From NCBI GenBank assembly GCA_947038565.1, contig CAMQWP010000004.1, positions 73,010-123,373 of the forward strand: a stretch of DNA of 50,364 nucleotides. Reading direction: 5' to 3'. A program made the position numbers and the translations under genes. The DNA comes from an uncultured Clostridia bacterium. Its GTDB lineage: Bacteria; Bacillota; Clostridia; Christensenellales; UBA3700. This document shows positions 8,948 to 16,832 of this stretch, piece after piece; the stretch's first letter is position 1; each line of letters opens with the position of its first letter. The notes under the pieces were generated by a model that saw only the letters and a program-made list of their open reading frames with translations, was not told the DNA's origin and did no database searches.

Positions 8948-10918
8948 TTATTTATCATCAATACTATCGCTTTCTATATTATTGTTTTCATCAATGATTG
9001 AATTTTCTTTATCTTCAACTAAAATATCATCAGTTTTGATATCTTTTAAATATTTACTATTATCGATAAAGTTCTTAGTGAATAGCTCTTCGTCGAAATT
9101 AATTCCTTTCTTTGCAAGATTTTTCTTTTCTTTTTCTATGCTTGCAACTAATTGAGATTGTTCCATTTCAATTTTTCTATCCAAATTTAATTTAATCTCT
9201 TGCTCTTCAAGTAGATCGACATTTGTCTTTGCACTCTCATATCCTAAAAGCACTTCTTCTAATATCTCTCTACATTGCTCATACTCATTTTCGTAGTCTT
9301 CATTCTTTTTAAAATCAGAAATATTGATTAACTCATTCAAATCAACAATATCTTGATCTGATATCTTATTGCTCTCATAGTTTCTAACTGTTGCACGCAT
9401 TTTTAATATGCCTATAATGTTTTTATGCTTTACTTCAGTAAGATCGTAGAAGAACATAGGGATAAGTGCCACCACTGCTCCAATAAGTGCAAGTAACGCT
9501 GTATATCTAAATACACCTATCATAACACCCGTGTCTTGGAAAGCAATATCAGGCGTAGTTCCGAAATCAAGTCCGCCTAGTGACTGAAAAAAACCAGGTA
9601 ACAATGAGGTGAAAAATCCTGAGATAGTCATTATTATAATGCCATAATTATGCCAGAATCCTTCCATTCTCTTGCCCGTCTTAAACTGCTGATAATCTAA
9701 TGCATCGCTTGTCATAACTGGCATAACTAATTGCAAACCATTACAAAAGTTTTGAAAGAAGATACATGTTAATATCAAATACGGTTGATCAGCAAATGCC
9801 GTCTGTATTCCTAGCACCACTATAAACAACGAACTTGATAAAATTATTAAATTTTTCTTGCCTATTTTCTTAACAAAAAATGGTGACAATATCATTGCTG
9901 GGATAAAAGCATTGTTAAGTAAAATATTACAAATACTAAATACTAACTCTCCTTCAGAACCACCAATACTATACGTACAGGTCCAGTATATCATCTGAAC
10001 ATTTGCAATGGCTCTCATACCAACTGCAATGGCTACTATCTGAATTATCCAAAAGTACTTATTCTTAGATAATTCTTTTGCACCATCAGAAAACTTTACT
10101 TTAGATACATGTTGTTTTTCTATAACAACTCTTTCTTTTACACCTTTTATCATAAACGAAACGGCTACGATAGCAAGAATAGCTGATACTGGGAAGAAAA
10201 TCCTGAACATTCTAACATCATCAATACCTTGACCACCTACTTTACTGCCAAAGAAAAGCATTGCTGCAACTGGCAATATAGCCCCTAGAATAGATCCTGG
10301 AATATTAGCGATCAAACCTTTAAAACTTGCGATATTAGTACGCTCCTGAGAAACGGTAGTTATAGTTTGCTCTACGCCCGTAATCGCCTGAACATATATT
10401 TGATGGAACGTGGTTCCGAGTTGAACTACTATAAATACTATAAGTAGTCCTAAAGAAATATGTACATCAGTTGCCGCAATTCTAAGCCACGGTATGTCGG
10501 GAATAGGTATGGATAAAAGATTTATATTAACCCACGATGCCGGCAAAAATGGGATCAAGCCGAAACAAATTACTGCTGCGATAAGCGACCAACTCAAAAA
10601 CGGTAGAAATTTACCTTTCGGCGAATTGTGATTATCAATAATCATAGATAGAATCGGTGCTCTGATCAATGCAATAATCATACCTATCCAGCTTAGCAAT
10701 AATACAGCACCATTGCTTATACCAAAATACTTAGCTAAAAATGGTGTTCCTGCTGCAATAGCCGTATATATTACTAACGGTTGTGCAAGCCCCATACTAC
10801 TACTACCAATATTGAAAAACAAGAATTCCTTATATGATAAATCATACCCTTTTGGTGGCTTGTTCCAATACGTTTTCAGGTTTACTACTCCTGCGTCGAC
10901 TTTGTTCTTTAAACTCAT
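8948..10918 (-). CDS. GPH-family sugar:cation symporter with long acidic, partly coiled-coil tail
   Basis: The start is placed at ATG 10918, because AGGGGGAG lies directly before it; a longer form starting at 10948 would put that ribosome site inside the gene. The 656-residue protein has about 12 membrane segments. Its GPH-type motifs are SMIIDNHNSPKGKFLPFL and a DYQQFKTGKRMEGF sequence. After the last helix a tail of about 150 residues is rich in Glu, Lys and Asp (for example EQCREILEEVLLGYESAK and LLEEQEIKLNLDRKIEMEQ) and looks like a coiled coil. No IIA domain is present. The gene is monocistronic: it has its own terminator at 8863-8902 and a long leader upstream. It probably imports a glycan-derived sugar related to that of the neighbouring symporter. 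Confidence 0.87.
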   Translation of the reverse strand: MSLKNKVDAGVVNLKTYWNKPPKGYDLSYKEFLFFNIGSSSMGLAQPLVIYTAIAAGTPFLAKYFGISNGAVLLLSWIGMIIALIRAPILSMIIDNHNSPKGKFLPFLSWSLIAAVICFGLIPFLPASWVNINLLSIPIPDIPWLRIAATDVHISLGLLIVFIVVQLGTTFHQIYVQAITGVEQTITTVSQERTNIASFKGLIANIPGSILGAILPVAAMLFFGSKVGGQGIDDVRMFRIFFPVSAILAIVAVSFMIKGVKERVVIEKQHVSKVKFSDGAKELSKNKYFWIIQIVAIAVGMRAIANVQMIYWTCTYSIGGSEGELVFSICNILLNNAFIPAMILSPFFVKKIGKKNLIILSSSLFIVVLGIQTAFADQPYLILTCIFFQNFCNGLQLVMPVMTSDALDYQQFKTGKRMEGFWHNYGIIIMTISGFFTSLLPGFFQSLGGLDFGTTPDIAFQDTGVMIGVFRYTALLALIGAVVALIPMFFYDLTEVKHKNIIGILKMRATVRNYESNKISDQDIVDLNELINISDFKKNEDYENEYEQCREILEEVLLGYESAKTNVDLLEEQEIKLNLDRKIEMEQSQLVASIEKEKKNLAKKGINFDEELFTKNFIDNSKYLKDIKTDDILVEDKENSIIDENNNIESDSIDDK

Positions 10919-11342
10919 AAAATCTCCCCCTTGACTTGCTACATGCAAATTTGCTTTTTTATTTTCCCGAATGTTATATTTAAAACTACACTCTCATAAT
11001 AATAGTTTCAACTAACATACTCTGCACCATACTTATCAGATAAATACAACTTAATACCATTAAAATATAAATATCATTTATTATTTACGAATAATGTTTT
11101 TTAATATGTAAAATCAGCACCATATAATTATATCACATTATTTATGTTTACGAAAAATAATTTGCATTATCTTTACAATTACATGCTAATTCACAAAACA
11201 TACGAGATTTTGCATTAATAAGTTGCATTATTCAACCAACACTAAAAGAATACTAAATTATTTATCCAAACTTTAATATATTATATTACTATAACATCAT
11301 ATTTTAGCATACATAGTTCTCAATAATTTCAACATATTGATA
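10919..11342. other. Intergenic region, no gene seen
   Basis: This AT-rich leader holds the promoter of the 8948-10918 symporter. No coding frame stands out. ATTATTTACGAATAAT near 11090 is an inverted repeat with six-base arms that might be an operator, but in such AT-rich DNA it is weak evidence. GCAAATTTGC near 10954 is another short palindrome. Confidence 0.5.
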
Positions 11343-11375
11343 TAAAAATAAAGGCATATCTTTGCGATATGCCTT
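11343..11375 (-). terminator. Rho-independent terminator after the zinc-ribbon gene
   Basis: On the minus strand the perfect 10-base-pair stem AAGGCATATC/GATATGCCTT with a 5-base loop is followed by TTATTTTTA. It lies 22 bases after the TAA at 11398 that closes the coding-like extension of the zinc-ribbon gene, and 112 bases after that gene's TAG. Confidence 0.85.
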
Positions 11376-11487
11376 AAAAATTCTGTAACTTTCGATATTA
11401 TTTAAGTTTCAAATTAGCAAACAACATCAAGCGGTCGCTATCTCCTCTAACTGGACCGAGGTCAAGAAATTCGATATTATCACTATT

Positions 11488-11979
11488 CTATGCGTCCACT
11501 TCGGAGTCTAACTTCTCACCGCACTTCATGCAAAATGCGTCACTACTATCATTATCAGCACCGCACTTAGAGCAAGACTTCATTTTTACTTCCTCAAATA
11601 ACTTATATCCACATTTACTACAAAACATTTCGCCATCAGCAATAGTGTCTTTACATTTTGGACACTTTGGTGTTATAAAACTGATGGCACCCGTTGCAAT
11701 TGTTACTTTAATAGTCATTACAAACATATTAACAAATATCAAAATCCCGAACATAGCAAGTATCATTATAATTAATTGCGTCACCAAGCTAGCTCTGATG
11801 ACATCAATCATCATCAGCGAACCTATACCAAACAATAATACAGTAATTGCACTACCAATACCACTTATTAATAGAAGCTTCTTTTTAAGTTTATTTGCTT
11901 TCTCACTATTTACCACGCCGTTGATATCTTTTGATGCTTTAGTAACATAGTCCTGCACATAATTATGTAATTTACTCAT
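11488..11979 (-). CDS. Membrane protein with C-terminal double zinc ribbon
   Basis: The start is taken at ATG 11979, which follows AAGGAG by 6 bases, giving 163 residues. The N-terminus is hydrophilic, two membrane helices follow (about residues 34-55 and 66-90), then two CxxC...CxxC zinc ribbons (CPKC...CSKC and CSKC...CMKC). This architecture is common in Bacillota proteins of unknown function that present zinc ribbons to the cytoplasm. The frame ends at TAG (11488), but the same frame continues with 29 plausible codons (reading IEFLDLGPVRGDSDRLMLF and so on) to TAA at 11398, just before the terminator. Either the ancestral protein was longer or the stop is leaky. No function can be assigned. 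Confidence 0.75.
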   Translation of the reverse strand: MSKLHNYVQDYVTKASKDINGVVNSEKANKLKKKLLLISGIGSAITVLLFGIGSLMMIDVIRASLVTQLIIMILAMFGILIFVNMFVMTIKVTIATGAISFITPKCPKCKDTIADGEMFCSKCGYKLFEEVKMKSCSKCGADNDSSDAFCMKCGEKLDSEVDA

Positions 11980-12125
11980 ATATCTCTCCTTATTTCTAAT
12001 AAACATAGTGCTTATTAACACTATGCATATAATATTATAATACAAAAATACATTTATGTCAATACTATATTTGCATAGAGCATCTATCAATTATTTATTT
12101 TTGTCAATCTAAAATTTTGTAAGTA

Positions 12126-12157
12126 TTAAAAAGTTGGAGTAATAATAACCCCAACTT
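12126..12157 (-). terminator. Rho-independent terminator of the small membrane-protein gene
   Basis: On the minus strand a 10-base-pair stem (AAGTTGGGGT with ACTCCAACTT, one G-U pair) is followed by TTTTAA. It lies about 105 bases after the stop at 12263. Confidence 0.8.
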
Positions 12158-12262
12158 GAGTAGTTATGTATATAAATACAATTGTTAATAATCAATATTG
12201 ATATTATACAACATATTTATAATTCTTGTACGATATATTATATTTTTACTGTAGTAAATATA

Positions 12263-12820
12263 TTACTTCTTTGTTGCAATATTGTTATTTTTTTTACTAG
12301 CATTTAATGCTCTAGTTTTAGCAGCTTTCTTTCCTGCCTTTTGTCTTACGTTTACAGCCTTTACTTTGTCAGCGTTTTTCTTTATCTTATACACTCCGAA
12401 TACTAATGTAACGATCGCTAGAAGTCCTGTAGTAAGTACTGCAGTTATGATCGCAGTGACCAGCTCTACGAGTGTGCCATCAGCTGCATCAATTACCATT
12501 ATAGTAGATATTACCATAGACAAAAGTGCCATTATTATAGGCAATATTGTGACTACTGTTGATAGTATCTTCATAGTAGACGCACTCTTTTTTAGCGACT
12601 TACGGCTTACTATCATAAGCACAATCATCGCTATCAATATAACTACATATATAGCTACAAACGATATATTTATTATACCTAAAGTATTATTTTGCGGATT
12701 GTTTCTCATATTCATAATAGCGATTACTACCATTAAAAATGCAATAAATATCTGACCTATTAACAAGGTCTTTTTAAAACCACCCTCTTTACTTTTATTG
12801 TTAGTTTTTTTATTACTCAT
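12263..12820 (-). CDS. Small four-helix membrane protein, unknown function
   Basis: This 185-residue protein starts at ATG 12820 with a GAGGT ribosome site. It has a basic N-terminus (MSNKKTNNKSKEGG), four hydrophobic segments (about 16-38, 48-70, 85-107 and 117-142) and a strongly basic tail rich in Lys, Ala and Asn (KAGKKAAKTRALNASKKNNN). I do not recognise a family. The tail would be cytoplasmic and could touch nucleic acid or acidic lipids, but that is only a guess. Its own promoter region (218 bases with no other gene) and terminator suggest it is monocistronic. Confidence 0.7.
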   Translation of the reverse strand: MSNKKTNNKSKEGGFKKTLLIGQIFIAFLMVVIAIMNMRNNPQNNTLGIINISFVAIYVVILIAMIVLMIVSRKSLKKSASTMKILSTVVTILPIIMALLSMVISTIMVIDAADGTLVELVTAIITAVLTTGLLAIVTLVFGVYKIKKNADKVKAVNVRQKAGKKAAKTRALNASKKNNNIATKK

Positions 12821-13039
12821 GATTACCTCACTTTATATTATAGCACGATCATTTTACCATGATCTTTTCGTATATAACTGATTAATGTATAGTTTATATA
12901 TCTATATTATATACGATTTTTGCAATAATAGCAAGTATTGAGTTTTTATCACAATATATTTTGAAAACAAGCATGATCATTTAACATTAAATTTACATTA
13001 TTCTAAGTTCTATTACATTTATATTACCTACTGCTTTCA

Positions 13040-13408
13040 TCATATATATAATACGATCTCATTATTGTCGCTGGGCAATGAAACATACTTTGTATTAGAT
13101 ACACAACATCCACATACACACCATATTTTATAACAAGATACAGGCAAATCTGTAATTAATTTTGCTAAGTAATTCACTTTTATAGGCATGCAATAAATAA
13201 TTTTACTTACTATATTTTCTATGTGCAGACAGGCGTTTTTTTCATAAGAAGTATTATTTTTACTCCTGACACAACGACAACAATCTACACGAGAGTAGCT
13301 CTCGTGTAGAAGTCTTACAATAATATAATTGTTATCAGTATTAAAATTAAAGTCATGCTCTAATTCTTCTATACCTTCAAGCCATATTTTATTGCTTGAG
13401 AGTAACAA
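13040..13408 (-). CDS. Cysteine-rich hypothetical protein, doubtful start
   Basis: An open frame of about 122 codons ends with TGA at 13040. Codon composition resembles that of real genes nearby. The protein has about ten cysteines, including DCCRCVR and CVCGCC clusters, and no signal peptide. No ribosome site precedes the nominal TTG start, and the frame begins within a few bases of the upstream gene's TAA, in the next frame. Two readings are possible: a separate gene coupled to the upstream stop, or the C-terminal part of that protein separated by a frameshift in the AT-rich run near 13415. A perfect 12-base inverted repeat lies inside the frame. Function unknown. Confidence 0.35.
   Translation of the reverse strand: MLLSSNKIWLEGIEELEHDFNFNTDNNYIIVRLLHESYSRVDCCRCVRSKNNTSYEKNACLHIENIVSKIIYCMPIKVNYLAKLITDLPVSCYKIWCVCGCCVSNTKYVSLPSDNNEIVLYI
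13284..13310. repeat. Perfect 12-base inverted repeat with 3-base loop
   Basis: TCTACACGAGAG, then TAG, then CTCTCGTGTAGA. It has no T-run on either side, so it is not an obvious terminator. It is more GC-rich than its surroundings and lies within a possible reading frame. Confidence 0.85.
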
Positions 13409-13409
13409 G

Positions 13410-14267
13410 TTAAATATTGTTATTATTTAACTTCGCTTTAACTTTGTAGTTGCCTGTGTTGACTTTTCCAAACATATAAGCACCGTTGCTGTTTGATTTT
13501 GTTACCTGAACTAATCTCTCAACTTCGATACCATCGGATGTAATAATATCATACAATCCTACAAAACAGTTTGGAACTATATTATTATTATTTCTAACAA
13601 TACCACTTATAGTACCGCTATTTGTTTCAGGGTCATGTGACAGTTTTACAAAAGCATTTACTACCAATACATCTCTAGTAGAAACCTCTATAGCAGAGTT
13701 TGGTGTATAGCCATCTTTAGTAGCAATAATTCTATAGTTACCTGCTGGTAAATCATAGAACACATACTCACCATCTGATGCACTTACAGTAGTAGAAATC
13801 GTATTGTTTTCAAGGTCTGTAATCACTACAAACGCGTCTCCAAGTACAACTTTATTATCCAAGTCATACACAACGCCCGCAACAGTAGTTAAATCTTTAG
13901 TAGTATCCTCTAGGATCCTAAGATTTAAATTTTTAAGCTCATTACCGCCCAAAACTATATTATTACCTACTGATAGCATATAGTTTTTCTTAGCAGCAGT
14001 AACAGTATAATTACCTTCTGGAAGATTACTAAAAGAGTAATTACCGTTCGTATCAGTTAGTGCATGCCTATATGGTCTACCTGCAGCATCGAATATCTTA
14101 ACAGTTACTTCTGTAACAGGCAAATCATTAATATCAGTTACCTGACCTGTAAGAGTTGCCTCTACTATGACGGCAGTTTCAAGGTCAAGATTAACATCTT
14201 GCTCTTCAATACCATTGATTAAAAACTGTTCACTGTATCCTAATTTATATTTATCATTTATTGACAT
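13410..14267 (-). CDS. Protein with three carboxypeptidase-regulatory-like (CarboxypepD_reg) domains
   Basis: This is a 285-residue protein; ATG 14267 follows a near-perfect AAGGAGGT site. Three beta-sandwich repeats are visible, each with a G-x-V start, a DxxGNYSFSNLPEGNYTVTAAKK-like core and a closing strand. They begin near residues 35, 127 and 217, and the third has the shorter core NSNGAYMFGKVNTGNYKVKA. These domains usually sit on extracellular enzymes or surface proteins as stability or binding modules. Here there is no signal peptide, membrane segment or enzyme domain; the first 34 residues are short and polar. The protein may be cytoplasmic, may be exported by another route, or may be the N-terminal part of a longer protein broken at 13410. 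Function unknown. Confidence 0.8.
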   Translation of the reverse strand: MSINDKYKLGYSEQFLINGIEEQDVNLDLETAVIVEATLTGQVTDINDLPVTEVTVKIFDAAGRPYRHALTDTNGNYSFSNLPEGNYTVTAAKKNYMLSVGNNIVLGGNELKNLNLRILEDTTKDLTTVAGVVYDLDNKVVLGDAFVVITDLENNTISTTVSASDGEYVFYDLPAGNYRIIATKDGYTPNSAIEVSTRDVLVVNAFVKLSHDPETNSGTISGIVRNNNNIVPNCFVGLYDIITSDGIEVERLVQVTKSNSNGAYMFGKVNTGNYKVKAKLNNNNI

Positions 14268-14391
14268 AAATACCTCCTTACATCACATAATATTGTATGT
14301 AAATGAGCTAATTATTGTGAATCATACAATAATGATGTTTACGAATTAGCACCATTTATTGATCATTTTTTATCATTTATTGTATATATAT

Positions 14392-14432
14392 AATAATAAA
14401 GCACCGAATTGAGTATTCGGTGCTTTATTATT
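14392..14432 (-). terminator. Strong terminator closing the ECF/ABC operon
   Basis: A perfect 18-base-pair inverted repeat (AATAATAAAGCACCGAAT and its complement) surrounds a 5-base loop. A/T flanks would let it work in both directions. It lies after the transporter remnant and the double-ATPase gene. Confidence 0.92.
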
Positions 14433-14696
14433 TAGTACTGCAAATAACAAGTTTTATAAGCTGAATTTCACTCTTTTTAAAGAGAGTATACGATAGCGTA
14501 GTTTCCATTACCTCACCAAGTGCCATCATTGAGCCGCCAAGAACTGCACTACCAAAGGGAAATAATTTAGGTTAAGCATTAAGCCTTCTACTATATCTAA
14601 TGCATTATCTATGATTATATAATTAAAGTTTAACTCTATAAAATGCCCTATATCAGAAGACCCCATTGTGTAACCAGCTTTGTTGTACCTACACAT
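14428..14696 (-). pseudogene. Frameshifted transporter remnant, possibly MATE-like
   Basis: Just after the double-ATPase gene, one frame reads MCRYNKAGYTMGSSDIG... then FNYIIIDNALDI. After a frameshift near 14570 another frame continues with GSAVLGGSMMALGE and ends FKKSEIQLIK...STK at a TAA inside the terminator. The asparagine-aspartate helix followed by a Gly-Ala-rich helix recalls the middle of MATE efflux proteins (N-x-x-x-D then G-x-A-x-A-T), but the match is only by eye. About 88 codons remain of what would normally be about 450. It is clearly a fragment and not a working gene. Confidence 0.5.
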
Positions 14697-14697
14697 T

Positions 14698-16158
14698 TTA
14701 TAATGTCAACTCCTTACCTCCAACTTCTTGAATAATTCCACGCCTTAACTTGACTGCCTTATCACAAATCGCACCTACGCAACGTTTATCATGAGTAACA
14801 GTTATCATAGTGTTTTGCTCTTCTATATGTATCTGATTTAGGTTGTTTATAAGTAGCTTCAATGAGGCATAATCTTGCCCTACAGTAGGCTCATCTAAGA
14901 GCAATACTTTGGGTCTTGCTGCAAGGACGGTAGCTATAGTTACTTTCCTTTTTTGTCCTTCTGAAAGCGACTGTGGGTGCCTATGAAGCAGCGACCCAAG
15001 CTCAAACATATCCACTATCTTCTGGCAATATTCTAGTGAGTAGCCGTTAAATAATATCTCTTGCTCGACTGTTGGCATAAATAACTGATAATTAGGATTT
15101 TGATATATAACTCCTACATCTTTATACCACTCTTTGCAACCTTTTTTTCTTGCCCCAAACTTACTATTAATGTTTTGATCAATGCGACCATAAGTTGGCT
15201 TTATAAGCCTAGAAATGATTTTCAGTAATGTAGTTTTACCGCAACCATTTTCACCGACAATAACCACTCTTTCACCTTTGCAAATATCGAATGATATATC
15301 TTCTAAAATACTTTTAGTACGCACATTATAAGACACTTCTTGCAACTGAAAAAGTATATCATTACTAACTTTTTCTGTAACTATATCTTCTATCTCTACA
15401 GATTGGTTTTCTAGATATTTACTCTTATCCTCGACTTTATCAATATTGCCCCCATCTATATTCCACACTGTATCAACATACTCTATAACCATGTCTAGTC
15501 TATGTTCTATTACAAGCACCGCATAGCCCTTATCAGCAAGCCTCCTAAGAGACAGCATAAGCATTGCTGAACCAGCCATATCCAGATTTGCAAGTGGCTC
15601 ATCAAGAATAATAATTTTTTGCCCCATTGCAAGAGTAGTTGCCGTTATAAGTCTTTGCTTTTGCCCTCCAGATAAGGTTCTAGTTTTATGAGTTCTATCC
15701 AACTGCATGATATTGCAACTATCAATTATTTTCTTTTCAATAGTCATAGGTAACATGCCGATATTTTCGCAACCAAATGCTATTTCATCCGCTATTATCG
15801 GTTGAATTATTTGAGAGTCAGCATTCTGCAAAACGCTTCCTACTACTCTTGAAATATCGCCAATGCTTTTGCCGATAATGCTTTTTCCGTCAACTAAAAT
15901 ATCACCACTGATATTACCATTAGTAACATTAGGAATTACGCCATTTATTACACTAAAAAGTGTGGATTTTCCCTGTCCTGACATACCTGCAAGCAGTGCC
16001 ACATTGCCATAACGCATATTAAAGTTTACATTATTTAATACTTTCACTTCTGCATTATTTGCATAACAAAATGATAGGTTTTTGATATCTACCGCAACAC
16101 TTTCATCTATATGTTTATTATGTATATTTTCATTTATTTCTATGTTTAATTTATTCAT
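14698..16158 (-). CDS. ECF transporter double ATPase (fused EcfA-EcfA')
   Basis: This 486-residue protein holds two ABC ATPase domains in one chain. The first has Walker A GMSGQGKST, signature LSGGQKQRL and Walker B IILDEP. The second has Walker A GENGCGKTT, signature LSEGQKRKV and Walker B VLLLDEP. Such fused A-A' proteins power energy-coupling-factor importers by pushing the T component. The stop overlaps nothing downstream; its ATG overlaps the EcfT stop (TAATG), so the two are translationally coupled. Together with the adjacent T and S genes it forms a dedicated, group I-like ECF module. The substrate must be inferred from the S component and the operon. Confidence 0.93.
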   Translation of the reverse strand: MNKLNIEINENIHNKHIDESVAVDIKNLSFCYANNAEVKVLNNVNFNMRYGNVALLAGMSGQGKSTLFSVINGVIPNVTNGNISGDILVDGKSIIGKSIGDISRVVGSVLQNADSQIIQPIIADEIAFGCENIGMLPMTIEKKIIDSCNIMQLDRTHKTRTLSGGQKQRLITATTLAMGQKIIILDEPLANLDMAGSAMLMLSLRRLADKGYAVLVIEHRLDMVIEYVDTVWNIDGGNIDKVEDKSKYLENQSVEIEDIVTEKVSNDILFQLQEVSYNVRTKSILEDISFDICKGERVVIVGENGCGKTTLLKIISRLIKPTYGRIDQNINSKFGARKKGCKEWYKDVGVIYQNPNYQLFMPTVEQEILFNGYSLEYCQKIVDMFELGSLLHRHPQSLSEGQKRKVTIATVLAARPKVLLLDEPTVGQDYASLKLLINNLNQIHIEEQNTMITVTHDKRCVGAICDKAVKLRRGIIQEVGGKELTL

Positions 16159-16832
16159 TATAACACCGCCGTAAGTACTGCAAGGGTGGCAAATATTATC
16201 ACAAAAGCAACATCTCTTAAATCGATTTTTACAGGATTATATATAGTGACACTACTTTTATCAGTAGTAAATCCGCGTGTCTCTACGCTGAGTGCTAGTG
16301 TATCAGATATATTGACTATCCTTGACATTAAGGGCATAAGTAATGCTCTATAAAATACTTTTGGATTAGCTATAGTTGTCACACCTCTTGTCCTCATAGC
16401 TTGTTTTATTTGCTTTATTTCTTTGCTTAAAATAGGAAAAAAATTAAGTGCTACCATCATGCCTAATACTATTACTTTTGGCACTTTAAATTGCTGAAGG
16501 TTTCTTATAAATAAAGTGGATGATACAGCAAGTCCTGGTATAAATGCTAATACTATTGCGATAGATCTACTCAATGCTACAACCGTATTTTCTACATTTC
16601 CTGATATTGCGTACGTTATACCACCAAACGTTAAACACATCAATAATGCGACCGGAATAACTGCTAAGCAACTGCGTATATAGCCAAACGCGACGAAAAG
16701 CACCCAAACGCATGCATAAAAATAGAAAATATTGTCATGTCTTGCCATAATCAAACCGTATACTAAAGTTACTATTGATATGACAAATCCTAATAAAGGA
16801 TACAGTGCATTTTTTGTATTAAATCTTTCCAT
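16158..16832 (-). CDS. ECF transporter T component (EcfT)
   Basis: This 224-residue membrane protein has about five helices. The two coupling-helix motifs of EcfT are present as RTRGV (near residue 150) and ETRGF (near residue 185); they connect the S component to the ATPases. The ATG at 16832 lies inside the upstream gene's end (14-base overlap) and the stop overlaps the ATG of the ATPase gene, so it is part of a tightly coupled A-T-S set. Confidence 0.92.
   Translation of the reverse strand: MERFNTKNALYPLLGFVISIVTLVYGLIMARHDNIFYFYACVWVLFVAFGYIRSCLAVIPVALLMCLTFGGITYAISGNVENTVVALSRSIAIVLAFIPGLAVSSTLFIRNLQQFKVPKVIVLGMMVALNFFPILSKEIKQIKQAMRTRGVTTIANPKVFYRALLMPLMSRIVNISDTLALSVETRGFTTDKSSVTIYNPVKIDLRDVAFVIIFATLAVLTAVL

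Noticed and set aside
8948..9450. PTS IIA domain at the end of the symporter
   Set aside because: The tail has no phospho-histidine motif or beta-rich IIA pattern; it is acidic and coiled-coil-like.
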